Assembly (NCBI GenBank): GCA_964036155.1
Contig: OZ038422.1
Location: 42,183,201 to 42,247,200, forward strand
From: Diploscapter coronatus
Lineage: Eukaryota; Nematoda; Chromadorea; Rhabditida; Rhabditidae
DNA: 64,000 nt
Reading direction: 5' to 3'
Of this stretch, positions 1-12,787 are shown piece after piece. Every line of letters begins with the position of its first letter. The first letter of the stretch is position 1. The notes beneath the pieces are model-generated. The model was given only the letters and a program-made list of their open reading frames with translations, did no database searches and was not told the origin of the DNA. Both the position numbers and the translations under genes were made by a program.

Positions 1-3000
1 ACAAGGGTGACTCCCAGAAGCTGATGACCAACTTCGGTACACCCCGTAACACCTCCACCCGAGTGAAGTCCGAAAATCTCCAGGTTCATAAACATTCATT
101 TATGCAATGTCGGCCTAAAATTTGCAATAATCGTGTATACACATACAAGTGAGGCATGATAGATTCGAATTTTTGCAAAGAGTTTGAATGAAAGTTTGTG
201 CATGATAAGTGCAATTTTGAGCTTCAATCCATAATCAGGATTGTTCAAAATTTTAGGTCCTCACTGTACATTAATAGGCTTTTAAGGTGAAATATCAGAT
301 TTACGAGACACTTTTCTATTTTTGCATAATTATTGCATCATGACCAAATATAGCGTTTTGAGGAGGAGACCAAACTGAGGGGGATTTTTGACAGCTGACG
401 CGACAGAAAAAGGTGAACGTGAAGTGAGAAATAAGAAGGAGAAGATAGGTCTTTCGTGAAGGAACTGCTAAGCAAATCTTGATCGAAAATTCGTAATATC
501 GATAAAAATATTAAAAAGCACTGAAGAAGTAATGCTTTCAGGAGATCCCCGAAGACGTCGCCAACCGATCTCACGGAGAGGTCCGTCTGCAATCCGGTAA
601 GTTAATTTACTCTTTCATGGTTTTTGTTATGCAGATGAGTGGGAGAAAAATGTATTATAATCATTTGATCATTTTATAAATTTAAAAATAATCTCAAACG
701 TGTGAGATTAGTTGGAAATGTTGTGATCAGATGAATGAAAGATGCGAGCTCTGTCAATGTAAGATATTCTCATGCTCTTACCTATTTTATGATAGACATT
801 ACTCAATAATTATACAGGATGAAGCCTTGATAAATTAGAAGTAGTGATGAGGTGAATTAAAGATCTAGGCTTTTAGATAGCATCATTTTTTGTTTGACTT
901 TTAATTAGCACTGCGAATATTTTCATTATCGGATGCTATACTAAACATACAAAGTTGAGGGTAGTAGGTGAAGCATAAATGATCTGGTGAGCCAGAGCAA
1001 GAATGTGAGCCATTCATGTGATTGAGTATTTGACTATTTAGGCATTCTGCGACATTAATTTATCTTATTATTTGCAGGTACCAACAAGTACGCCTCGCAG
1101 AAGGTATGCATTCATCTAGAGCATCTGTATAATTCATCATGAACAACCATCACAAATTTTTCTATTCTTTTCCATTTATTAATTCAACGTTTGGTAGATT
1201 CACGAAATTTTTAACAGCTTCTAGTTAATTCCATAGAAGACCATCGATGTACTCTAGTTTAATATCGTCCATTTGACTTAAGGGCTCGACCGGTTTCGGT
1301 GCTCCTCGTGATGTGTGCCGTGAAGGTGTCCGTGTCTCGCAGAACCCTGCTGACCTTCCGGTAAGCTCTTTACATTTCATCGACTTTTTATCAAAATGTG
1401 TAAATAATAGTTTTCTCTAGTTTGATTGAGCTCTGCGCTTTATGAAATCCAAAGTTTTGGCTTTCGTTGGTAAATAGCTCTATTGATAGCCTGCAAAAAA
1501 TGAACCTATGAAAAAGCGAAAGGAGAGAATTCTCGAGAACAATGCGGAATACTTGAGCAGAAGCAGAAGCAATGCAGTAGCAAAGCGATTCGTTTCAATG
1601 CAATTCCTTCACTTCTCTATTTCCCTAAAACCTCTTATCTTTCCATGTTATTTTCTACATTTTCTGCATCGTTTCTGTCAACTCAGCTGACTATCTCTAT
1701 TACTCTCTTTCTCTCTCTGTTCTGGTAATTCGATAGCTTACAAGACGTTCAAATATTAGAGCGAAAACCACTCGTCAAAATACAGAAGATAATGGAAAAT
1801 ACCTTCGAGAAAATCGATCAAAATTAGTACGCAAACAATGAAAAACAGCTTGAGCATACAGGTCGAGGAAAATGAGCAGGGATTCGTCTGAAGCAGTAAA
1901 GAATAGCATTGCCTTCGTGCAACATGCATAAAATTGTGCAATCAATAAAAACAGTTTGGAAAGTAGTTGCATAGTAGCATCGTTGTACGTGAAACAGTAT
2001 AGGATGTTAGAGAAATTCTCTTCCTTTACTATTTCGTACATTGACAAATAGATGTTTTGAAACGCAATATGAGTGGATTCGTTCCAATGCTAACAACTTT
2101 GCAGGAATTTTACCGTATAGAAAGAACCATATTATCCAAATCGAGCTAATTTAGATTGATGAACTGAATTTTATGCTATTTCAAAACTTGAGTCGCCAAT
2201 ATATAGATGTAGTCTTTGTAAAGCAATATGAAAAATAAATTAGTTTATTAGATGGTATTTTAACCTATAAATTTTTCTATCCATCAATCGATAATCGCTT
2301 TCAAGTATTCGCTTGTTCTCGTTGTGAAATGATGTTCGAGATGAAGGCAAAGTGAAGATTTGCAGGTAAAACCGCAAGAGCGAAGGAGAGAAAAAAATGA
2401 GCAGGCGCAAAAAGTTGAGGGGGCGTTTGTTTAGAACTCGAAAAGTGAAAAAGTGAAAGAAAAGGGGGGAATGGGAAAGCCAAATGGCAGATTTTAGCTT
2501 GCATTTTGTGATTTTCTGAATGCCAGGGAGCGCGTTCGTTGAGCTTGTTGGTAAAAAGGATTTGCGCTAAAGCAGTTCACTGAAATGCACGCACTCACGT
2601 TTCGGACAGAAGGGAAACCTCGGATGAAAGAGCAATTACTGATTCTTCGAATGAAAATAAAGAAAGTGTGAGCAATCGATCAAAATTAATTGAAAGAAAA
2701 GAAAAGAAAAATAATTATTTCAGGAATTGTCAGAAGAGAAGATCCGCATGTCCGAAGGTATCGTCCGTCTTCAGGCTGGTACCAACAAGTACGATTCTCA
2801 AAAGGTGCGTACCATTTGATACTGGAATTGTTGGATCTCCACATAAGTTCTTTGTCAGTCTTAATTAAGAAATCCTTAGTTGCCTATATCAGGATTCAAG
2901 TGTTGATCACGTGCATAAGAATACCTTATGCTGAAGATTTAATAACTACCATCGAATCATGGTTCTACTGAATGCATTATCTGGACAAAATTAAAATAGT

Positions 3001-4795
3001 TTCAATTGAATAAGAAAGAATCTATAATAGAGCCGAATACATAATGTTATATGATTGTATATCATATGATTTATCTTACATTTCAGGGTATGACTAGCTT
3101 CGGTACTGGTCGTCGTGAGACGACGAAGATGCTCGATTCGAAACACCCCGAATACGACCACGAGAAGCCCGATCAATCTGAAATCCCTCTGCAATCCGGA
3201 ACCAACAAATTCGGTAACCTCCAAACTCGTCTCCCTTACCTATTAAATTGTTCTGTTCAGCCTCCCAGAAGGGTATGACTGGCTTCGGTACGGCTCGTCG
3301 TGAGACCACCAAGATGGTCGACTCGAGCCATCCCGAGTACGATCATCAGTCCTCCATCGATCAGACCACTATTCCATCTCAGATGGGTTCCAACAAATAC
3401 GCTTCGCAGAAGAACATGACCTGCTTCGGTCAGGGAAGATGGGAGGTCAGATTCCGAATTCATTAATGGCATTAATAACCTCGGAAAACTTGAAGAAATA
3501 ATACTTTAGCTCGACGAGAGCATGCTTGCTTCAGGCTGTACTGTCAATGTTTCACGAACGCGGAGCGTCCGCAAAAGTGCGCATTGCGATTGAACTTTTC
3601 TTCTTGTGTTTCTTTGCGCTGCTCTCCACTCATTAGCTAACCCTCTCAAAGACTTTTACTTATTCCATTTTTAACGCAGCCAAAGAAAAAGGCGTCATGA
3701 CAGAGTGGATAAGCGCTGCCTGTAGTGATGCGAGTTATTGTGCATTTATTAACGAGATCTAACTTTCGAAGAAGTTCAATCGTATTGCGCACTCTTTACG
3801 GACGCTTCGCGTTGGCGAAACATTGACAGTATTAGACTATTTTGAAAGAGTCTAGTTTTGCGTACATTCTAGTTTTCAATTTGTTTAGAATGATACAAGT
3901 ATGCCCTCCATATTCAGGATAAAAGATTAGAAATTTATTCTACCCCTCTTTATCCAATAATATTTGTTCTTGCTGTAAGATATTCGAAAAGCCGAAATAT
4001 GCATCTACGAGCCATAAATTTACCCTTACTTTGCAGGTGCTGGACCCGTCGATCTCGTGGCAAAACCGCAAATCCCAAGGCATGGTTCGATTGCAGTCCG
4101 GTACCAACAGATTTGCTTCACAGCAGGTACGACATTCTAGTCATTCGGCACAGAAAATCTACATATTTGTAGGGCATGACCGGCTTCGGTACCATCCGTA
4201 ACACGACCTTCGAGGCCGAGGGTGGTGAGTTGCCTTATGAAGCCATCAAGGTTTGTTCGATTCTTGTTAAATGCCAGTTTTATTGACTGATCTTCAGCAA
4301 TCCGAGACGATTATCCCATCGCAAGCCGGTTGGAACAAGGGTGACTCCCAGAAGGTTCGTTTTATTTGATTTTAACATTTTAACATTGATCTTCCAAATA
4401 TCATGATACTGAAAATACATGATCTTCGCCATTAGAGAGAAATGAAAAGTGATTTTTTCATCTTTTTATCACGAAGACACAAGTCATGCCATCACTGCAT
4501 TGTCTGTCATTCGAAACTTTGAGAAAAGAACAATTTTTATCATAACACACTAAAGATTTGGCCAAATTATGATTAACATCATAGCGAAGATTTTGTACTT
4601 TATCCATTCATCGTAATCGATTCCACTTCACGTCAAAGTTCCAGAAAAAGCTTTACAAAAATAGACCAATTTGCTTGTTGATTTCAGAAGATGACATCAT
4701 TCGGTGCTCCTCGAGACGTGAAGGGCAAGCACTTGAAGAGAATCTGGGAGCTGGAATACCCCGAGGAGGCCGAGGTCTCGCTCGATCGCCTCTAA
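1..4795 (+). CDS. unc-87: UNC-87-type calponin-like (CLIK) repeat protein, 3' part
   Basis: This is an actin-filament-bundling and stabilising muscle protein built of calponin-like CLIK repeats. The gene enters from the left edge. Eleven exons are visible: <1-83, 542-596, 1078-1103, 1283-1360, 2724-2804, 3087-3213, 3261-3445, 4037-4126, 4173-4250, 4298-4354 and 4688-4795, giving 321 residues with all phases agreeing. Repeats read as LQSGTNKYASQKG followed by TGFGxxR-type cores (e.g. GMTGFGTARRETTKMV, MTSFGAPRDVKGKHLKRI). The C-terminus ELEYPEEAEVSLDRL matches my memory of C. elegans UNC-87. No calponin-homology domain is visible, as expected for UNC-87; the N-terminal exons lie outside the window. 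Several introns split repeats at the same conserved SQK|GMT site. The acceptor of exon 4 is AAG rather than CAG. The intron at 3446-4036 holds an inverted-repeat element. Confidence 0.95.
3539..3831. mobile_element. MITE-like element in unc-87 intron
   Basis: Two arms of nearly 60 bp face each other: 3539-3597 starts TACTGTCAATGTTTC and 3772-3831 ends GAAACATTGACAGTA. The flanking bases read TA on both sides, which fits a TA target duplication of a Tc1/mariner-type element. The 293-bp unit has no ORF, so it would be non-autonomous. The arms are imperfect, so it is probably old. Confidence 0.75.
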
Positions 4796-7700
4796 GCGGA
4801 CTGCCCCCTGCCCACTGGAAGACTGCCTGCATCCCACATCGACATTACATCGCGTGCTTTTATTGTTTTATCATTATCTATCATCAAATTATTCATTTTC
4901 TTACGATCAAATCCACTATTTGCTCCTTTACAAAAAAAAAATGTCTGACAAACAAAAACAGAAGTGCCATCTGAATGCATTGCTGCTGCAAAGATGCTCC
5001 ATTTACAACATCGTTTTTACAAAGAAATCACGACCCCTGTGCCTTATTTTATTGTAGTCGATTTTTTTATACATTTTATTGACTTATTCATTGATTTAAA
5101 TAATTTTACGGATTTTTCCTTCGACGTTTCTGACTTGCAATTTATCAAGATTTGGATGGTTTAATGTCAGTTGAGTGTACGATGCAGTTTTGGTGTGTTG
5201 GCGCCAGAATTGCGTCGTACCTCAGCCGATTTTGTCCATCTATTGATGATGCAATCCGCCCACGCATTTTTCGACTTGTTTCCTTCCCACCTTTCATCTT
5301 CCCCTTCTTCATTTCCATATTTTTGAATGTCAGTCTACTCAACCTTCCGTGCCTGTAATAATAATGTATACTCTCAGCAAATAAGTGAAATTCGTAATAA
5401 TTAAAGCTGGCTGTTGACACACACACACACACATACCAAATGTTCCTGCATGATCAAAAAAGAATAATTACGTGATATCAATAACGAAAAAGTATTGGTC
5501 ATTCTAACATGTGTGTTCAGAGTTGATGAGAAACAATTTATGCTAATATGCTTTCTTCTCTAACAAGCCCGATCATGATTGACATATTTAGGGAAAAGGA
5601 TAAGTCAAAAGAATTCCGAGGGTATTAGGAATTTTACAGTACACATCTCAAAGTTGGCATACCGATTTTATAAAGCCATCGATGATAGGGAATGCAGCAA
5701 AGAATTTATTGAGTTCACCTGCAGCATGCATTATACTGAAAGATAGCAATATTGACAAGTCCAATTTCGCTACCAATCTTGGATTGAACAAACTTTATAT
5801 TATCGATATGAAATGATAATCAGTCAAATTTAATCACAGCAGCTGATCGAAATTGCACGGATAACGTCTCTTTACAAAAACAAAATTCACAAGGGAGTTA
5901 AAAGCATCAGCAATTCATTGCGATATCCCGTGTAGCACACATCTCATTCCCATCTAATACACGAGAATTATCGATCTTTCAAGCAATCCTGAGTCGTATA
6001 GCTAGATCCTGAAAATACATTTCCATATTACCAATTTCATAGTAAAAATAATATATACAAATAAGTCTCGGAATAACTAAGATGGTGAGGTCATTAAAAA
6101 TTGTTCGGTCCCATGTTGACCTAAAAATTATGTGAAAACTAGCTCGATATGCGAACACACATTTTCCCTTTTTAAATTTGCATACATTATTTTGTCGGAT
6201 CGAATTTCAAGTGAGCAAAAACAATCATTATGAAATTGACACTCAGAAAATTTCATTTCATTTATGCAAGATTAGAATAAACTGCATGGAGAAGGTATGG
6301 GGAAAAAGGCAGGGAATATTTATGGCTAGAGAATTTTTTCCCATGTGTTTCTGCTCTCTCTTATAATCAAAAAAGTTATTTTTCTTAGATTATAAATGAA
6401 GTCAATCTTCTTGGCACTATCATAAATCATCTAACACGCTGCCTAATTTTCTTTCTTGCCTATTTCATCATCCGTCTCCTCTAATCAGTTTCATCATCAG
6501 CTCACTCACTAATCACTGCATCAATTTTCTAGCACACCCCCGCCTACGCATTGCAATTTGCAGGTAAGTTGAATGCCCATCGATTTCCCCCGCCCCGAGC
6601 AATCAGCCAGCCAGAGGCTGTTTGTTGTTTGCCCGACTGAAATCAGTCAGTGCGTCATTCGAACCGAAAAAAATGCTTGCAGCCTCGCCTCGGTTCGGTG
6701 TAAAACTGCCTTGGGGTATTCCAGAAGAATTGGCAGATTAATGAGGCGAGTTGTGTGAAAACAGACGGAGAAAAACGAAAAACCAGAAACCAAAACAATC
6801 ACTCTTATCCGAAAAAGAGCTCTATTTTGAGCGTTATTGCGGAAGTAGATTGATATCTCGCGAATGTACAAAAATTTGTTTTTTTCTAATTGGTACCGTT
6901 AAAATGACCAATTACTTGGGGCAAAATAAATGATGCACAAATTCGAATATGCTGAGTATGCATTGCATAATATCGAATAGTCGTTAAAGTAACTTCTTGA
7001 ATCTAGAAACTGTCGTCTATTCGTTTTCAAACAAAGTTCCAATTTTTATGCATCGAAATGTTCTTCCATTTATTGTCTCAAGTAATCGGATACATTGACA
7101 ATTTTGCGTGTGTGTTTTCTTCATTTTTGTAACGATTTTCCTTCCAAGTTTGCAGCGAATTTCTCAGTAGTGAGATAGTTCTAATTGCAGCAATTTCTTT
7201 GGCTGAATTTTTATCGTCTCATTGTCAGCGTTCGTCTTGTGCAAATGTAAATTGTTTGGATTGACTCTCTTCAAGCACTTTGCAATATGCATTGCCATCG
7301 GCAATGCAGCGATGAATGACTTCGAAATCCGGAATCCATCATTTTTCCCCCCGACTACTTCTGTGTTGGGGCAAAAATATGTCTACTACAGATCGAATTA
7401 CACAATTCAAAGAAGTCACTACTAACTGTGTCTCTGACTCTACAGGAGTTGAAAGACAGAAAGAGAGTAGAATCGATCTGACAAAACATTCAGGAGAGAA
7501 TAAACGAAGCAGAATCTATGAATCATCGTCGAAGACTATTTTTGACGAGTCTTCACGTTCCAAAAATGTATGCAGATTTTAATCCATCATAACAATGAGA
7601 AATCAAAGATATTTCACGACATCGTATAAATATCGGTGAAGTGCCAACTCCGCGTGTCCATCACAAATCATATTTCGGTTATATGTGACGAAGAATTCGA

Positions 7701-8675
7701 ACCGCAAAAATCCAATGTCTTGAAATTTAAAGCTGACCCCACGTGAAGAGTTTTCGACAAACAGAAAATAGTCTAGATTATATTTGATTGCAATCGTTGT
7801 AAACCTACGAAAAAGAGAATAATCATGTCATTCCTAAAATTTTCAGACACCTGAAAGCTATGTCAATTCAATTTAGAAACAATGGTAGAAGTTTCACAAC
7901 ACGTGTTGTAGCATTGATGAGCAAATGATGAGTCTATTAGCTTACATCGATCGACTTCTCGTGGGCAGTTGTGTCCTCTGCACTCCGCCACTCCTTCAAT
8001 TCACTCATCCATTCATTCATTCACCCCCTCTGTTATGATCTGTTCATCAGCTCCACCCACACAACTGGTTTTTGTAGTTTGCCAATTGCGCAGTATCAGC
8101 TGAAATGCAGCCTGGAACTGGTACAAGCTTGACTTCGTTCGTTTTTCTCAATCCTAGGTGTGGAAGCATTCGAAGCTCTACTGCAATGTTCACCTGGATC
8201 AGTGATTTTCAACTAGAAATATAACGGGATTTGAAGAAACTTCGAGGTAAAAATCGAATTGAGAGGGAGTGTTTATCAACGAGGAAATAGGAAGAGAGTC
8301 AGAGAAAAAGTGAGGGGGAGTGAAGGAGCAGAGACGAACAACTTGTGAAAAATAGCATATGGTTAGAGGGGACAAGGAATCAGGAAAGGTTAAAAAATTG
8401 ATAGATTGCTAACGAGCAGAAAATGGAGAAATAGCGATGAAATTTATCGTCTAGAGAGATAGACAGTTGACACCGGAAGAAGGCGCCGAGTTCAATACCC
8501 CGCCCACCAGAGAAAGGTCTAGAGAAAGAGAGGAGAAGCTGAAAAAGAAGGGAAGGAAAACAGAAAGAGAGCACTACGGAAAGCATCGCTCAGTCATCAT
8601 TCTACAGTCAGATAACTGACTTAATCCCTGATTATCCCTACTTTCTCATTTCATTAATTATTTTCTAGAGTCAAA
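4796..8675. other. intergenic / 3' UTR of unc-87 and upstream region of CLIK gene
   Basis: No gene is supported here. It contains a short AC dinucleotide tract at about 5418-5433 and purine-rich DNA at 8270-8580. A weak exon-like ORF stretch at 7447-7567 has an acceptor (TCTACAG) and a donor (GTATGC) but no recognisable protein. Noncoding first exons of the downstream gene could lie here (for example near 6560, TTTGCAG followed by GTAAGT), but this cannot be shown from sequence alone. Confidence 0.4.
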
Positions 8676-11600
8676 ATGGCGAATGCTCCACCCAGCTCTG
8701 CTGTCGGTAGGTTTTCAACGTTTTTGAATTTTCTCTACGATGTGAAAGATCGTGGACAATGATTATGTGTCGATATTTTGTGATAAGATACTCAATTCTT
8801 CGATATTTTATCGAAAAACGAATTATGCCATATCATTTATTTTGAATAAAAATGATATGACTTTCTTTAAAATGACATATTTTCATATGACCGATGTATC
8901 AATTCAAAATGTAGGATATTCTGCATCGAAAAGATTGATTGTTTTTTGCAATTCCTGCAAACAAACTGATAGATATAAAGAATCTCGTAGGACTTCATAG
9001 CTGCTACAGTTTAATTTGCAGAAACTGGCCTGAAAGTTCTGGCTGTCGACGTTCCAGCCAATGATGACAATGAGAGACGAACCAGGGATGGTAAGAAAGC
9101 CTCTAGACTCATTGTCAGATAATTGAAAACCGAGGCGTCGAAATATGAGATAGACAAAATAGATTAGATGAAACTAGGGAAAAGTATATTCTTCGGCCTC
9201 ATGAAGCTGACATCGATTAATCATCGTCATCTGATTCATTTTTCGTCTGTATTTTCCTGTTGCTCTATTCTCTCTTATCAATTCGATAACAAGGAATAAC
9301 CAATGAAAAATACAAAGTCATCATTCCTCACTTCTTCCTTCATGTTTTAATTCTCCATTAAATCTCCGTTTCAAAGTTGTCATTGAATCAAACAAAGTTG
9401 AAGATAACAAAAGTTCTGTTTGGAATAAACGATTTTTCCAGGCAAATGGACTCTCCGTCAGCTGCGTCAATCCGACGCGATTGTGCCCCTGCAGTCAGGA
9501 ACGAACGCTTTTGATTCGCAACGGGTTAGCTAATTACTAATTTCACTTCGTTTCTAGATCATCGTGTAATTCCTGAGACTCTGTTACGAAATTGTAAACT
9601 TTCAAAAAGTTGTTTACTTCGCATCTAAATGCGATCAACTTACCAAGTCTGATGTAACAACTTGAAGAACCTCAATGATCGTTAAACTATAGCTGAGAAC
9701 TTTAAAACTACAGAGAAAACAAAGATTTAGTTTGATTTTAGATGAATTCAAACATTTTCTTCTTTCTCGCTCCCTAATTTAATTTTGACACTTCCTGAGC
9801 ATCTCGCAATGTCAACACTCTCCAACCCACATCCTCTCGATTTTTCGATTTCCGACTTCTTTCTTTGTTTCTATTTTCATTTTCATGCTCCAGGCGAAAA
9901 GCAAACACAACAAGTCGGGAAAAAGAAACCGTCATCGGCAAATTTACCTGCGAATCCAGATCGAAATCAACCAAAAATATCCCAGACATCGAAGGTTTCT
10001 CAAAGTCGCTCCAGTAAATTTAGCAATGATAATTCCATGTTCTAACAAGCTTTTTAGGTTCGGTTTATTTTATTTTGCGAAACAGTGCGTGCATTAGTCA
10101 TTGCGAATGAGATTGGTACTTCTTTTGAAATGTCACAATTCTTGAACATGAAATTTACACGGTAAAGTTGAGAATGAATAATTTTGAAAATCATCGATCA
10201 AATAAAGCAAGGAGCCTTAGCTTCATAGATGACTAACAACGAGACCGATTCCATTCGCAATATGCAGAGCATTGAAGTGAATCTATCCATGTCAATAGAA
10301 TATTCATGTCATTTTTAGAACCTAGCAACTTTTCCCGTCAACAAGTGTCTATGTGAATTTGCTTGCAGGGCAAAACGGGTTTCGGAATGCCCCGAAATAC
10401 GCAGACGAAGGTGGAGCTGTACGACGACGAGAAGAGGTGGACGATCGATCAGTTCAGGTCGAGGGACGCCATCGTCAGACTGCAGAGTGGAAGCAATCAA
10501 TTCGAAAGCCAGAAGGTGAATCACAAAAGACGCACAGCAATGAGAGTTTATGTTGCTAAAATTAGCTCAGCTTTCGCTGCATAGGTTCCTGAGTTTTAGC
10601 CACAGCCACAGACAATGCTTGCTTCGTCTGTTATGGGTGAAAGGATGATTGCTTTTGAGTTGTGAGATTAGCATACAATGTTTAAATGGTAAAGAATCCG
10701 CAGGTAGTTTCAATGAAAACGTGAATGTTCGTTCAATGTATCGTCCTCAATAACAATCTGAAAATCGCTAGAATTCGCATTAGGAACGTGGCCAAATAGT
10801 ATTGGAAAAGTTGCATTTCCTTAGCCTGCCCATTTTTATACCTCCAGTATTTTGTCTCATGATGTCATGCGTTTTCCAAATAGCCTCGCAAAATTAAATT
10901 TATTTTCATTTACAACCAAAGTTGTATGCTAATTGATGAATATCATACTCAATCATTGGAGATTTTCCTTTACGATTCATCGCAGTTTGATCAATGACGT
11001 TTGATTCACAATTTGTCTGTCGGCGTCTTCATCGATTTCGTGCATTTGCGAGATAAGAGCGACTTTGGGAAATCTCGACGAACTTTTTCATCTTTTCCTG
11101 CAGTTTCGTTCGGGAAAACTCGGTGAGACTTCGCGCAGAAATAAGACAAAAGAAATAGAGGATTTGAGTTTTGTGTGCTATGCCAACGGATAGGCTGACT
11201 CTATGAAAGAACCTCTCAAAGGCAAGGGAAGGGCAATTCAAACAGACTAGTCAAACTCCCTCTGTCCATTTCCCTTCGTCTGACGATATCCCTTACTCTT
11301 TCCTGTTATCTTTCGAGACCCTTCCTTTATCCAATTCCTCGAGATCACCAAGTGTTCTTTTCATTCTTCATCTTTTATTTCCCAACTTCTCTAAACTCGA
11401 TCGATTTTTCAGAATGAAGAAAAAATAAAAAAAAAAAATACAAGAAAGGATACTGATAAACATGATAGATTTATATCATGGTGATTGCTTGAAAAACTTG
11501 GACTATTTCATTGATAAAAGGAGCTGAAAAAATTTTCCAACACATTATTTCGTTTGCATAAGATTTTCAAATAGTCGATCAAGATCCATCTAAAAATATT

Positions 11601-12787
11601 ATCAGAAAATTCGATTTCGCTCGATGATTTCTGATCACAGCATTTTTCAACTCTTATTTTGCAACATACTTTCAAAATCGATGGGTAATCATTTTTCGCC
11701 GACTTTCACTCAAACTTTAAAGCTGATTAGCGTAGTAAAATACGATGTACCACCACCACATAGACAAACAGAAAGGACATTTGGGAGTTGCGAAAATGTT
11801 GTTGAAAGCTTAGCGAATGAATCTAAACGGACAGTTTGGAAATGATGAAGTTCATGAAATATGCTATGAATATGGTAGAGATGTGAGTCACGAAAGAAAG
11901 ATAGAACAGATGCATATCTTTAATCTAGGGACCGCAAACACTATATATGCTAGGTCTGTTTGCTCATCCAAAATTGATATTCATAAAATGTTAGTGAATT
12001 TACTGTTTTCTGCCATTATTTCATGATAGGCTAGAATTACTCTTCATCGATTTGGCGAACTCGATGGGAAATGTGACAAGGGACAAGTGGAGTACAAAAT
12101 TGCCAGAAAATAGTGCTGCTCCCTCGTACTCACGAGCAAAAACCGTTTTCCAACTTTCTGAACAAGCGACGCAGGGTTGCACATCAAATGAGCAGAAAAA
12201 TAATAAAAAGTGAATGTCTAATGATTCAAACAGACAGGATAATGTGTGCAAATTAAAAAGCAGATTTCGTGTTCATTCATCTAGTTGGTTTTACCTACTT
12301 GTCAAGTACAAATGCACTCGGAAAAAGATTTGAATGACCCAAAAATCTAAGCTACACCAATATCTATTCGTCGTAAATATGGTTTCTATCTCGAGAGAAT
12401 AGTCGTGAGAAATGTATGTTGCGGCGAGCTCTATCTCCAATCCGTCACAAATCCAAGTTGCCATTCAACACATCTCTTTTGTGCTTTTTCCAAATCAATG
12501 AATCAAAGTAGTAATTTCAGGGTATGACTGGATTTGGAACGCCTCGCGACGTGAAAGGCAAACACCTGAAGCGAATCTGGGAGCTGGAATTCCCCGAAGA
12601 GGCGGTCGACAATCAGGCCCCCGTCAATGTGCAGCAACCGCAGCAGGTGCAGCAGCCCCAGACTCAGATGTACAATCAGCAGGCGCCTGCCTACAACCAG
12701 CAGCAGGCCTACAACCAACAGCGTCCTGGATTCAATGCACAACGCCCTGGATTCAATGCACAGCGCCCTGCCATCAATGGGCAGTAA
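8676..12787 (+). CDS. short calponin-like (CLIK) repeat protein with Gln/Asn-rich tail
   Basis: This is a second CLIK-family protein, presumably actin-binding. Five exons (8676-8706, 9022-9090, 9442-9524, 10369-10515, 12521-12787) join in phase to give 198 residues. The start ATG lies 6 bases after TTTTCTAG, a likely spliced-leader acceptor. It has repeat cores LQSGTNAFDSQRGKTGFG and LQSGSNQFESQKGMTGFG (about residues 49-66 and 98-116). These are followed by RDVKGKHLKRIWELEFPEEA, which is almost the same as the end of the neighbouring UNC-87. The tail (about residues 137-198) is low complexity: Gln/Pro-rich, then YNQQ repeats and two copies of RPGFNAQ. No calponin-homology domain is present. 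It is much shorter than C. elegans CLIK-1 as I recall it, so I give no symbol. A 2-kb intron precedes the last exon. Confidence 0.9.
12627..12784 (+). repeat. in-frame Gln-rich and RPGFNAQ repeats in CLIK tail
   Basis: The last exon carries short direct repeats: CAG/CAACAG-rich codons, YNQQ units, then two near-identical 24-bp copies (CGCCCTGGATTCAATGCACA type) ending in a third partial copy. They encode the disordered C-terminal tail and are likely length-variable. Confidence 0.8.
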
